A DNA stretch of 44,667 bases from an uncultured Ruminococcus sp. Its GTDB lineage: Bacteria > Bacillota > Clostridia > Oscillospirales > CAG-272. Below the pieces are notes generated by a model. That model made no database searches. It worked only from the letters and a program-made list of their open reading frames with translations, and had not been told where the DNA came from. Below are positions 31,348 through 39,657 of this stretch, one piece after another. The translations under genes were made by a program, and so were the position numbers. The DNA is taken from contig CACYWW010000025.1 of the NCBI GenBank assembly GCA_902778145.1, forward strand, positions 1 through 44,667, read 5' to 3'. Every line of letters starts with the position of its first letter. Positions within the stretch are counted from its first letter, which is position 1.

Positions 31348-32532
31348 TTGCACCTCAATACACTTTTATATCTCGGCATACTGCTCATGTCGGGTCTGCT
31401 GTGCGGCAGGCTCGTCAAGCTCATAAAGCTCCCGAACGTCACGGGATATCTGATAGCCGGACTGATACTCGGCCCCTACGTCACGAATGTCATCCCGCTT
31501 GAGACGGTCAATGACTTCAGCGTCATTTCCGATATGGCGCTGTCGTTCATAGCGTTCACCATTGGCTGCGGCTTCAAGCGTTCGTATCTTAAGAAGGTCG
31601 GTATGACGCCGGTCGTCATCGCGATTTTTGAATCGATCCTCGCCGTGTTCGCCGTGCAGGGCGTACTGCTCGCGGTCGGCACGGATCCTCAGCTGGCGGT
31701 CCTTCTCGGCGCCATCGCCGCCGCCACCGCGCCCGCCGCCACGCTTATGGTCATCAAGCAGTACGGCGCAAAGGGTCCCGTCACCGATACGCTTGTATCC
31801 GTCGTCGCGCTTGACGACGCCGTGGCTCTGATGGCGTTCTCCGTGTGCGTCGCCATCGCCTCCGTCATCGGCGGCGGCAAATTCGAGGCGAAGACCGTAT
31901 ATATGCCGGCGATCGAGATCGTCGGCGCGCTGATCCTCGGCTCAGTCTTCGGATTTCTGTTCAAGCTCCCGCTCAGATTTTTCAAGAAAGCCGGAAACAG
32001 GCAGATAATAACGGTCGGTCTCGTGTTCGGATGCGCGGGTCTCGCCAACCTTCTCGGCTGGTCGTCGCTTCTCGCCTGCATGGCGTGCGGCACCGTCCTC
32101 TGTAACGTATCGTCCGAATCTGACGGCATACTCAACGTCGCGGACGGCGTGACGCCCGCGCTGTTCCTGCTTTTCTTCGCGACGAGCGGAGCCGCGCTGA
32201 ATATAACGATAATACCGCAGATCGGTCTTATCGGCGTCATATACGTGATCGCGAGGGTCGCCGGAAAGATCGGCGGAGCCTGGCTCGGCGCGGTAATAAT
32301 GAAGGCGCCCAAGACCGTACGCCGCTTTCTCGGCCCCGCGCTCGTCCCTCAGGCGGGCGTCGCGATAGGTCTTACGCTCGTGGCGCAGACCGCGGCTCCG
32401 GCGTACGCGGATCAGATCCGCGCCGTCGTCCTCTGCGCTACGCTGATATACGAGCTCGTCGGACCCGTCATAACGAAGCTGACGCTTCAGGGCGCCGGTG
32501 AGATCACGACGGCGAAGGCCGGAAAATCATAA
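31348..32532 (+). CDS. Cation:proton antiporter, CPA2 (Kef/GerN-like) family
   Basis: This 394-residue membrane protein has about 11-13 hydrophobic segments and the Na_H_Exchanger pattern: LPNVTGYLIAGLILGPY near 28-44 and VALDDAVALMAF near 152-163, whose aspartates are the expected ion-binding residues. It lacks the C-terminal TrkA-N domain of KefB/KefC, so it is a short-form exchanger. The start is TTG 31348, with GAAGGGAAG upstream. The preceding PII-like gene may encode a cytoplasmic regulator that replaces the missing nucleotide-binding domain. Confidence 0.88.
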   Translation: MHLNTLLYLGILLMSGLLCGRLVKLIKLPNVTGYLIAGLILGPYVTNVIPLETVNDFSVISDMALSFIAFTIGCGFKRSYLKKVGMTPVVIAIFESILAVFAVQGVLLAVGTDPQLAVLLGAIAAATAPAATLMVIKQYGAKGPVTDTLVSVVALDDAVALMAFSVCVAIASVIGGGKFEAKTVYMPAIEIVGALILGSVFGFLFKLPLRFFKKAGNRQIITVGLVFGCAGLANLLGWSSLLACMACGTVLCNVSSESDGILNVADGVTPALFLLFFATSGAALNITIIPQIGLIGVIYVIARVAGKIGGAWLGAVIMKAPKTVRRFLGPALVPQAGVAIGLTLVAQTAAPAYADQIRAVVLCATLIYELVGPVITKLTLQGAGEITTAKAGKS

Positions 32533-32533
32533 C

Positions 32534-32562
32534 TTGACAAAAGCGGAAAAAACGTGTATAAT
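32534..32562 (+). promoter_or_regulatory. Consensus promoter of the NYN-domain gene
   Basis: TTGACA (32534-32539) and TATAAT (32557-32562) match sigma-A consensus perfectly with a 17-base spacer. The predicted transcript starts about 25 bases before the chosen start codon. Confidence 0.9.
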
Positions 32563-32593
32563 ATACGCGGAGATATGAAAGGAGGTGTGAAAA

Positions 32594-33418
32594 ATAGGAC
32601 TGTTTTCAAGATTTCAGAAAAAAAACTCCAAACCGAAAGCCTACGTATTCGTCGATTTCGAGCACTGGTACGTTTCGATGTATAAAAGATATTCCCTGCG
32701 GCCCCGCGTCAGACAGTGGCGCGACACGATAGCGGAAAAGTTCGATATAAAGGAAATGCTGTTCTTTGCGGACTTTTCAAATCCCGGGATGCGCGCGGAG
32801 ATCCCGCGCATACGCGAGGTCAGCAACCTCATAATCGAAACGCAGAACACGAGCCCGCATTATAAAAAGGACTTCACCGATTTCATAATGCTCGATAACA
32901 TCTATCAGAAGGCTTTCTCCTCGCCGGACGTTGACAATTTCATAATTTTCACGGGTGACGGACATTTTTCATCCGTCGTCAGGTTCCTGACTCAGAACTG
33001 CGGCAAAAAGGTATATATTTATTCTGTCGCGGACGGACTGTCCGGACTGCTCAGGAGCGTGTGTACCAAGGCCTACGAGCTGCCGACGGAGCGGGATATC
33101 GACGTTACGTACTATTCAATGATCGCAAGACAGATCAGACAGACGGATACCACGGGGCTGCGTTTTCCCGATCCGTCGTTTGCCATGGTCGCGGGCGCCG
33201 TTTCGGAGTATTACGGCATAGACCGCGAGACAGTCAAGGACGCGGCAAACAAAATGGCAAAGCACGGTTATCTTACCGTGACTTCAAACAAGCTTTCATC
33301 AAGCAAACGCATAAGCACGGTATCGGTGAACGAATCGAAGCTCGCCTCGGACGGCGTGGAGCTGATTGAGGATCCGGCTTACCTCATGATACCGAAAAAG
33401 AACACGGATCAGAAATGA
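32594..33418 (+). CDS. NYN-domain protein (PIN-like RNase fold), apparent AUA start
   Basis: This protein of about 274 residues starts with a short basic tail (GLFSRFQKKN), then the NYN domain: YVFVDFEHWY (about residues 17-26, with the first catalytic Asp), FFADFSNPGMR and FIIFTGDGHFSSVVRFL, whose acidic residues would hold metal for RNA cleavage. The C-terminal part (about 195-250) is a small winged-helix-like region. The first ATG in frame (32678) would delete the first catalytic Asp. The best ribosome site, GGAGG at 32581-32585, sits eight bases before ATA 32594. CTG 32600 is a poorer alternative. A sequencing error (ATA for ATG) is possible. Confidence 0.8.
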   Translation: MGLFSRFQKKNSKPKAYVFVDFEHWYVSMYKRYSLRPRVRQWRDTIAEKFDIKEMLFFADFSNPGMRAEIPRIREVSNLIIETQNTSPHYKKDFTDFIMLDNIYQKAFSSPDVDNFIIFTGDGHFSSVVRFLTQNCGKKVYIYSVADGLSGLLRSVCTKAYELPTERDIDVTYYSMIARQIRQTDTTGLRFPDPSFAMVAGAVSEYYGIDRETVKDAANKMAKHGYLTVTSNKLSSSKRISTVSVNESKLASDGVELIEDPAYLMIPKKNTDQK

Positions 33419-33424
33419 TCAAAA

Positions 33425-33457
33425 ACGGACGGTCCTTCGGTTTACCGTCCGTTTTTT
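33425..33457 (+). terminator. Bidirectional terminator between the NYN gene and the kinase gene
   Basis: ACGGACGGT (33425-33433) pairs with ACCGTCCGT (33444-33452); TTTTTT follows on the plus strand and a shorter T-run on the minus strand. Confidence 0.9.
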
Positions 33458-33501
33458 CATATATGAGACCCGCCGCGCGGGATCCGCTTTTGCTAAGGAA
33501 G

Positions 33502-34941
33502 TCACAGCTTCAGCTCTATATAGAAGTCTGAGCCTTTCCCCGGCTCGCTCAGCACGCCGTATGAGCCTCCGTGCGCCTCGATTATCTTCTTGACTATGGA
33601 AAGTCCGAGACCGGTGCCGACGCCGGCGCGTTTATGAGCGCGGTTCTCCTTGAAATACCTGTCCCAGATATACGGCAGGTTTTCCGGCAGGATACCGTCG
33701 CCGTCGTCGATCACGTCGAAGCGGAGAGAGGGCTTGCCGTTATGCTGTGTTTCGCTCTGTACCACGCGGACGAGCTTCGACTCTCCCGTGTAGTTTATCG
33801 CGTTGTTGATCAGATTGTAGAACACCTGCATGAGCTTCAGCTCGTCGCCCTTCACGGTGTAGTGACGCTCCGGCTCGAAGCTTATCGTATACCCTTCGGC
33901 GGCGCGCATGCTCGAATAGCGCGAGATCAGCGCACCGAGCTTTTCCGTTATGTCGAATTCCGTTATGTCGAGCCGGTCCATGCCCGCCTCGAGCTTCGAG
34001 ATCGAAAGCATGTCGTTGACAAGTCTGTTGAGATGATCGGCTTCGTCGATTATCACCTGTATGTTTTCGGAATTGTTCTCGCCCGGAATATCTCGCATCA
34101 TCTCGCCGTAGCCGGAGATCATCGTGAGCGGAGTACGCAGATCGTGGCTCACGTTCGCTATCAGCTCGCGGCGGAGATCGTCGACCTTCTGAAGCTGATC
34201 GGACGCCATTGCGAGCGTTTCGTTCAGCTCCGCCGTCTCGCGGCAGCCCATCGCCCCCGTCAGCTTTTCATATGCCGGCGTGCCGATGTCCTTCGCCCGC
34301 GAGTTCAGCTTCTGCAAAGGCGACGAAACCGTCCGCGCCATGAAATATCCGACCGCGACGGCGATCACGATGAACGCGACGGATACCGTGATAAGCAGCC
34401 GCGTGATCGTCTCGCGCGTCGCGTCTACCGGCGTGAGCTGTGCGTTTATCATCACGGCGGCGTATCCGCCGTCAAGCTCGATTATCCTTGACAGGAGCAT
34501 GCTGTTCTCGCCCGCGTGCTGCTTACCGGCGGTCTCCGAGCCGTCGAGCGTATACGTTATCTGTCCGCCCGCCCGGCGCGTGTTATCGATTATGGACGAG
34601 ACGGCGTAGGCGCTGCCGAGTATGCCGCGCGGATTGACGAAGCCGATATTCTCCGTTACGCCGTCCGACTGCCGTCTGACGAGTATGCTCGCGCCGGTGC
34701 GGAGGCAGATGTCCGCGATAACGTCAGACAGACTCTCCGTGTCCGAGCTTATATACGTTTCAAGCGTCCTCGCCGTGCCGGTGAGCTCGCGCCGCTTCGC
34801 CGCTTTGTAGAAGTCGTCGAGGAACACGACGAAAAGCAGCCATATGACCGTGAGTATCAGCGCGGTGAAAAGCGCCGTGATACCGATCAGCTTCGCCCGC
34901 AGACGCACCGCGGGGCGCTTTTTTTCTTTTGCGGCGCTCAT
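33502..34941 (-). CDS. Sensor histidine kinase
   Basis: This 479-residue membrane kinase has helices at about 17-40 and 180-203 bounding an extracellular sensor region, a HAMP linker (about 200-255), the H-box with phosphoacceptor His266 in NVSHDLRTPL, and the catalytic HATPase region (N-box NNAINY, then DDGDGI and GTGLGLSIV) to the end. It overlaps the response-regulator gene by four bases. The signal is unknown; the architecture is that of ResE/PhoR/VanS-type kinases. Confidence 0.93.
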   Translation of the reverse strand: MSAAKEKKRPAVRLRAKLIGITALFTALILTVIWLLFVVFLDDFYKAAKRRELTGTARTLETYISSDTESLSDVIADICLRTGASILVRRQSDGVTENIGFVNPRGILGSAYAVSSIIDNTRRAGGQITYTLDGSETAGKQHAGENSMLLSRIIELDGGYAAVMINAQLTPVDATRETITRLLITVSVAFIVIAVAVGYFMARTVSSPLQKLNSRAKDIGTPAYEKLTGAMGCRETAELNETLAMASDQLQKVDDLRRELIANVSHDLRTPLTMISGYGEMMRDIPGENNSENIQVIIDEADHLNRLVNDMLSISKLEAGMDRLDITEFDITEKLGALISRYSSMRAAEGYTISFEPERHYTVKGDELKLMQVFYNLINNAINYTGESKLVRVVQSETQHNGKPSLRFDVIDDGDGILPENLPYIWDRYFKENRAHKRAGVGTGLGLSIVKKIIEAHGGSYGVLSEPGKGSDFYIELKL

Positions 34942-35627
34942 TTTCCGGGATCTTCCGCGACGCCGTCGAATCTGTAGCCGAGACCGCGCAGCGTGACGAC
35001 GAATTTACTGTAATCGCCGAGACTGCGGCGGAGCAGCTTTATATGTGAGTCAAGCGTGCGGTCGTCTCCGAAGAAATCGTAGCCCCACACCTCGGTTATC
35101 AGCCTCTCGCGCGAAAGCGCGATGCCGCGGTTGCGCACGAGGTAGAACAGCAGATCGTATTCCTTCGGCGTCATTTCCGCCGCCGCGCCGTCGACGTATA
35201 CGCGCCGGCCGGTGAAGTCTATCGTCAGACCCTCGAATTTGAGCACGTCGTGAGCCTCGCCGTTGTAACGGCTCCGCTTCAGCTCCGCGGCAACGCGCAT
35301 CATCAGCTCCTTGGGCGAGAAGGGCTTTACGACGTAATCGTCCGCGCCGACCTCAAAGCCGTGTATGCGGTCGTATTCCTCGCCTCTGGCGGAGAGCATT
35401 ATGACCGGAACGTCCTTCGTTTTTCTGATCTCCTTCACGGCGGAAAACCCGTCGAGCACGGGCATCATAATGTCCATTATGATGACGTCGTAATTGTTCT
35501 TGCGCGCTTTTTCGACGGCTTCCATCCCGTCCGACGCCTCGTCCGTGCGGTATCCCTCGAATTCGGCGTATTTCTTTATCATTTCACGGATCTTCTGCTC
35601 GTCGTCTGCTATCAGTATCTTTTCCAT
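34938..35627 (-). CDS. OmpR-family response regulator
   Basis: This 229-residue regulator has a receiver domain with acidic pair ADDE at 7-10, phosphoacceptor Asp52 in IIMDIMMP, the conserved KPF lysine near 103, and a winged helix (about 130-225) that includes SHIKLLRRSLG and VVTLRGLGYRF. GGAGA precedes its ATG. With the overlapping kinase gene it forms a complete two-component system. No target operon is recognisable from the sequence. Confidence 0.94.
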   Translation of the reverse strand: MEKILIADDEQKIREMIKKYAEFEGYRTDEASDGMEAVEKARKNNYDVIIMDIMMPVLDGFSAVKEIRKTKDVPVIMLSARGEEYDRIHGFEVGADDYVVKPFSPKELMMRVAAELKRSRYNGEAHDVLKFEGLTIDFTGRRVYVDGAAAEMTPKEYDLLFYLVRNRGIALSRERLITEVWGYDFFGDDRTLDSHIKLLRRSLGDYSKFVVTLRGLGYRFDGVAEDPGK

Positions 35628-35700
35628 GGGCAGTCTCCTTGTATTTTCTTTATTTTACGGTAACATGTCAATGTGACGGCTCTGTGAAGGCGGGCTGAAA

Positions 35701-36729
35701 TCATTCGTCATCTTTACCGGGCTTGAAATTTGCGAGCGGGTTCTTATGCACAGCCTCCTCCATGTCGGACGACGCCACGTGCGTGTATATCTGAGTGGTG
35801 TTCAGCTGTTCGTGACCGAGGATGTCCTGCAGCACGCGGACGTCGACTCCGCCCTCACGGTACATGAGCGTTGCCGCCGTGTGGCGGAGCTTGTGAGTGG
35901 AAAGCTGCTTGTACCCGAGTCCCGCGTCCGTCAGATGCTTGTGTACGAGCCACTGCACCGTCTTGCCCGAGATGCGCGTGTTCCTGTTCGACAGAAACAC
36001 CGGATGGCGGCTCCGGCTCTTTTCGTCCGTCACCTTGAGCTGTTCCTCCGTAAGTGAGCCGCGGTACGCGAGGATCGAATCCTTCACCGCGTCGTTTATA
36101 TATACGATCCTTTGCTTGCTCCGCTTGCCTGTGACGGTGAGCGACGTCATATCGCGGTCGAAGTCCTCCATGTTTATCGATACGAGCTCCGACAGACGCA
36201 TCCCGGTGTTGAGGAACGTCAGGATTATAGCGTAATCACGCAGCTTCGTCTTGCCGTCCTTCTCCCCGTTTATCGTGTTGAGGAGCTCCTCGCTCTCGTT
36301 CAGCGTAAGGTACTTCGGCAAAGTCTTCTTCGAGGCGGAGTGGTCTATGTCCCTCGCCGGGTTTTCCCTTATCTTTCCCGTGACGACGGCGAACTTGTAA
36401 AGCGATTTCACCGCCGAAAGCTTCCTTTGCGCCGATCTCGCGCTGATACCGCGGTCCTGCCGCAGATAGCTGAGATAATCGTATATCTCGTCGGCGGTCA
36501 CTGACGACAAAAAATCGTATCCGCAGTCAAAAAGCGGTATGGCGTCGAATTCGTCCCCGCCCGTCGGAAGATCCGATCTTACGGCTTTTATGAATTTGAA
36601 AAAAATCCTCAGATCGAGCAGGTATTCGTTTACCGTGAGCCTGCTCCTGTTCTGTATGCTCAGCTTGTAGTTCGAGAAGTCGCGGAGCGCCGCGCTCGTC
36701 ATCGCTTCTCCTATCGGCGTTGTCTGCAT
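35701..36729 (-). CDS. Tyrosine recombinase, XerC/XerD-like
   Basis: This 342-residue recombinase has an N-terminal SAM-like core-binding domain (about 10-125) and a catalytic domain with the full R-H-R-H-Y set: Arg178 (TGMRLSEL), His279 and Arg282 (HKLRHTA), His306 (LGHEQ) and Tyr315 (IYTHV). Length and pattern fit a housekeeping Xer enzyme for chromosome dimer resolution more than a phage integrase. No att repeats, phage genes or dif site were found nearby. GGAGGG precedes the ATG by four bases. Confidence 0.88.
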   Translation of the reverse strand: MQTTPIGEAMTSAALRDFSNYKLSIQNRSRLTVNEYLLDLRIFFKFIKAVRSDLPTGGDEFDAIPLFDCGYDFLSSVTADEIYDYLSYLRQDRGISARSAQRKLSAVKSLYKFAVVTGKIRENPARDIDHSASKKTLPKYLTLNESEELLNTINGEKDGKTKLRDYAIILTFLNTGMRLSELVSINMEDFDRDMTSLTVTGKRSKQRIVYINDAVKDSILAYRGSLTEEQLKVTDEKSRSRHPVFLSNRNTRISGKTVQWLVHKHLTDAGLGYKQLSTHKLRHTAATLMYREGGVDVRVLQDILGHEQLNTTQIYTHVASSDMEEAVHKNPLANFKPGKDDE

Positions 36730-36872
36730 GATCCCTCCGTTTTTTTATTTATTATACAAAATCCAAAGCTGGAAATTTTGTACTGAATGTAAAAATATAT
36801 GAAAATCATTCGCACACGAGCAAAAGAGAACGAGCCGGACGCGGTTTAAATGTAAATTTTATAAATATGGTC

Positions 36873-36901
36873 TTGAAAAAAAGCGGAGCAGGGGTTAAAA
36901 T
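36873..36901 (+). promoter_or_regulatory. Promoter of the membrane-protein gene
   Basis: TTGAAA (36873-36878) and TAAAAT (36896-36901) are separated by 17 bases. Confidence 0.7.
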
Positions 36902-36929
36902 AGGACAGGTATGAAATGAGGTGAATCAT

Positions 36930-37469
36930 ATGACGATGTTTTCGGACGTTAAATACGAGACCGCGAAGCTTTTCATGTATCAGATAGTTATGGCGGTGTT
37001 CGGGCTCGTCACCGTCATGGCGACGACGAAATCGGTCCCGCTCACGCTGATCTGCGCGGTGCTCGGCATCGGGCTTTACGTGTTCCTTGTGTATAATATG
37101 ATGTGGGATATCGGAGCGAAGGACAGGATAAAGGCTGACGCGGGAAGATATGAGTACAGCGCGATGAAGCCGTTCCTTATGGCGCTCGTGGCGGGAATAC
37201 CGAACCTGCTTTTCGGCGGACTCTGCGTTTTCAGGCTCGCCGGCGGCGCGGTGTTCCAGAAGATCGCCCGGGTCGGGGAGACCGTCGCAAAGCTGATCAA
37301 CGGTCATTTTCTCGGCGCGGTCAAGCTGACGCGCATGCTCGATAATCCTTTCGTATGGGTGCTCGTCGCCATTATCTGCATCATCGTCCCCGTTCTCGGC
37401 TACAACGCCGGATACAGGGGCTTCGCGCTGATCCCGGCGCTTCACAGGGACAAGAAAGAAAAAGAATAA
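36930..37469 (+). CDS. Membrane protein, unknown function
   Basis: This 179-residue protein has about four hydrophobic segments (roughly 12-33, 38-60, 85-110 and 140-160) and a basic C-terminal tail. I recognise no domain. ATG 36930 is preceded by GAGGTG with a six-base gap; an in-frame GTG at 36921 overlaps that site and is less likely. It lies just before the structured leader of the amidase operon and may be transcribed with it. Confidence 0.75.
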   Translation: MTMFSDVKYETAKLFMYQIVMAVFGLVTVMATTKSVPLTLICAVLGIGLYVFLVYNMMWDIGAKDRIKADAGRYEYSAMKPFLMALVAGIPNLLFGGLCVFRLAGGAVFQKIARVGETVAKLINGHFLGAVKLTRMLDNPFVWVLVAIICIIVPVLGYNAGYRGFALIPALHRDKKEKE

Positions 37470-37476
37470 AAACGAA

Positions 37477-37545
37477 AAAGCCTTCATATATTGTTTCCGG
37501 GTACGGTACCCGGGAATAAAAGCGCCTCGGGCGTATGGAGGCTTT
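37477..37545 (+). promoter_or_regulatory. Three-way-junction leader that covers the amidase ribosome binding site
   Basis: AAAGCCTTCATA (37477-37488) pairs with TATGGAGGCTTT (37534-37545), 12 pairs with one G-U. The stem encloses a strong hairpin at about 37494-37516 (TTCCGGGTAC with GTACCCGGGAA) and a smaller CGCC/GGCG hairpin at 37523-37533. The right arm contains GGAGG, the Shine-Dalgarno of the TTG start at 37548. The short T-run after the stem also allows weak terminator function. Confidence 0.6.
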
Positions 37546-37547
37546 GA

Positions 37548-38333
37548 TTGAATATAAGATCTCATAACGGACTGTTTTTTGAGTTCACCGCGCATTTTCT
37601 CGCGCTTGCCGCCGTGTTCGCGGCGCTGACGGTCATCTTTTCCGCGCCGTCGATCGGACAGACGAGAGACAGGACGGCGCGTCTTGCCGACAGTGAGGCC
37701 GGCGCCGTGCGCACGCCCCCGCTCGTGATAGTCGATCCGGGTCACGGAGGAGCTGACGGCGGAGCGGTCGCACCCGACGGAACGTGTGAAAAGGATATAA
37801 ATCTGGCAACAGCGGAAACGCTTTCGGCGCTTTTCACGTCGTACGGGTATGAGTGCGTGATGACACGAGAGGATGATACTATGCCGTCGGACGGCTCCTC
37901 CGCGTCGAAAAAGCTCTCCGATCTGAGGGCGAGAGTGAAGATGACCGACGGGCGGGACTGCGTTTTCATAAGCGTACATCAGAACAAATTCCCGCAGGCG
38001 GAATGCTCGGGAACGCAGGTATATTATTCCGGAAACGACGCCCGCTCCGCGCGGCTCGCGGAGAAGATCAGATCGGTCTGCGCCGGATATCTGCAGCCCG
38101 GCAACGTAAGACAGACGAAACGCGCGGGCTCGGAGATCTACGTGCTCGACCGGTGCCGCTGCCCCGCGGTACTCGTTGAATGCGGATTTCTGTCAAATCC
38201 CGCGGAGCTCGAAAAACTGAAGACAGAGGAATACAGAAAAAAGCTTGCCGCCGTCATATTCGCGTCCTTTACGGAGTATGAGGCGGAAGAAGAGGAAAAA
38301 TATGAAGAACAAAACGGTTTACGTCTGCAGTGA
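37548..38333 (+). CDS. cwlD: N-acetylmuramoyl-L-alanine amidase, CwlD-like
   Basis: This 261-residue amidase cuts the bond between muramic acid and L-alanine. A single N-terminal membrane anchor (about 12-33) places the Amidase_3 domain outside. Zinc ligands are His66 (DPGHGG), Glu81 and His144 (SVHQN); Glu211 in VECGFLSN is catalytic. Length and the VHQNKFPQ segment match CwlD, which makes muramic-delta-lactam in spore cortex, but a vegetative amidase is possible. The start is TTG 37548 with GGAGG six bases upstream. Its 3' end overlaps radA by 32 bases. Confidence 0.8.
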   Translation: MNIRSHNGLFFEFTAHFLALAAVFAALTVIFSAPSIGQTRDRTARLADSEAGAVRTPPLVIVDPGHGGADGGAVAPDGTCEKDINLATAETLSALFTSYGYECVMTREDDTMPSDGSSASKKLSDLRARVKMTDGRDCVFISVHQNKFPQAECSGTQVYYSGNDARSARLAEKIRSVCAGYLQPGNVRQTKRAGSEIYVLDRCRCPAVLVECGFLSNPAELEKLKTEEYRKKLAAVIFASFTEYEAEEEEKYEEQNGLRLQ

Positions 38334-39657
38334 GTGCGGATATCAGACCGCGCGCTGGCTCGGCAAATGCCCCGACTGCGGCAGCTGGAACACTATGGAG
38401 GAGATGACCGCGGAGCCCGAGCCTCAGCCCGGCGCCGCGAGCACCTTCATACCCACGAGCGAGGCGGCGAGGCTTTCCGATATAAAAGAACAGGATCAGC
38501 TCAGGAAAAAGACCGGCTGTGAGGAGCTTGACCGCGTGCTCGGCGGCGGGCTCGTCTCCGGCTCCGCCGTGCTTCTCTGCGGGGAACCGGGGATCGGAAA
38601 ATCCACGCTGCTTTTACAGATCTGCGCCGATCTTTCGTCGGACGGCAGGGTCCTTTACGCCTCGGGCGAGGAATCCGCGGGGCAGCTGCGCATGCGTGCG
38701 GACAGGCTCGGCGTGTCGGATAAGGAGATATACATAGCGGCGGATACGAGCATAACGTCGGTCCTGGCGCACGCGGACAGGCTGTCGCCGTCCGTGCTGA
38801 TAGTCGACTCGATACAGACCATGTGGAAAAACGGCGTAAGCTCGTCCGCCGGCAGTGTTTCCCAGATCAGGGAGTGCGCGTCCATGCTGATCAGGTACGC
38901 GAAGGAAAAGAACACGTCCGTCATCATCGTCGGACACGTCAATAAAGAAGGAAGTATTGCGGGACCGAAGATACTCGAGCACATGGTGGACACCGTGCTT
39001 TATTTTGAAGGCGACAGACGTCAGAGCTTCCGTCTGATCCGGGCGATAAAGAACCGCTTCGGAGCGACGGACGAGGTCGGCGTTTTCGAGATGCGTGAGG
39101 ACGGTCTGCGCGAGGTGAGCAGTCCGTCCGAGCTCCTGCTTTCGGGGAGACCCACGGGAGTGTCCGGAAACTGCGCCGTATGCACGGTGGAGGGCACGCG
39201 CCCGATCATCGCCGAGGTGCAGGCGCTCGTCACGCCGTCATATTATCCCTCGCCGAAACGCGCGGCGCAGGGAATGGATATAAACCGCGTGAATCTGATC
39301 CTCGCGCTGCTCGAAAAGCGGCTCGGACTCAGGTTCTCCACGCACGACTGCTACGTAAACGTCGTCGGCGGTATGACGCTGGACGAGCCGTCCGCGGATC
39401 TCGGGCTCGCGCTCGCGCTCATTTCGTCTTTGCGCGACATCCCGCTGCCGGACGACGCCGTCGCCGTGGGCGAGCTCGGACTTTCGGGAGAGATACGCGC
39501 CGCGGCGGATCTTGAAAGGCGTCTGCGGGAGATCGGCCGGCTCGGCTTCCGCCGAGCGCTCGTCCCGCGCCGCAACTACGGCAAAAACGCCTCCGCGCCG
39601 GAGGGCGCCGTACTGCTCGGCAGCATATTTGACGCCGTGAGGATCTTCGGAAAATGA
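38302..39657 (+). CDS. radA: DNA repair protein RadA (Sms)
   Basis: This 451-residue RecA-like ATPase promotes branch migration in recombinational repair. It has an N-terminal C4 zinc finger (Cys9, 12, 23, 26), Walker A GEPGIGKST at 94-102, a KNRFG motif in the ATPase domain and a C-terminal Lon-protease-like domain. I use ATG 38302, preceded by GAGGAAAAAT; the frame extends 19 codons upstream inside the amidase gene. It overlaps the amidase by 32 bases and the next gene by four. Confidence 0.96.
   Translation: MKNKTVYVCSECGYQTARWLGKCPDCGSWNTMEEMTAEPEPQPGAASTFIPTSEAARLSDIKEQDQLRKKTGCEELDRVLGGGLVSGSAVLLCGEPGIGKSTLLLQICADLSSDGRVLYASGEESAGQLRMRADRLGVSDKEIYIAADTSITSVLAHADRLSPSVLIVDSIQTMWKNGVSSSAGSVSQIRECASMLIRYAKEKNTSVIIVGHVNKEGSIAGPKILEHMVDTVLYFEGDRRQSFRLIRAIKNRFGATDEVGVFEMREDGLREVSSPSELLLSGRPTGVSGNCAVCTVEGTRPIIAEVQALVTPSYYPSPKRAAQGMDINRVNLILALLEKRLGLRFSTHDCYVNVVGGMTLDEPSADLGLALALISSLRDIPLPDDAVAVGELGLSGEIRAAADLERRLREIGRLGFRRALVPRRNYGKNASAPEGAVLLGSIFDAVRIFGK

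Noticed and set aside
35628-35700. PhoP-box direct repeats before the response-regulator gene
   Set aside because: TTCACA, GTCACA and TTGACA hexamers are present but their spacing is irregular, so the match is not convincing.
12664-36729. Integrated element using tRNA-Arg as attachment site with the tyrosine recombinase
   Set aside because: The recombinase is 23 kb away among housekeeping genes, no second copy of the tRNA 3' end was seen, and no phage or conjugation genes occur between.
35701-36729. Phage integrase
   Set aside because: The protein matches Xer-type length and motifs, and no phage gene or att repeat is nearby.
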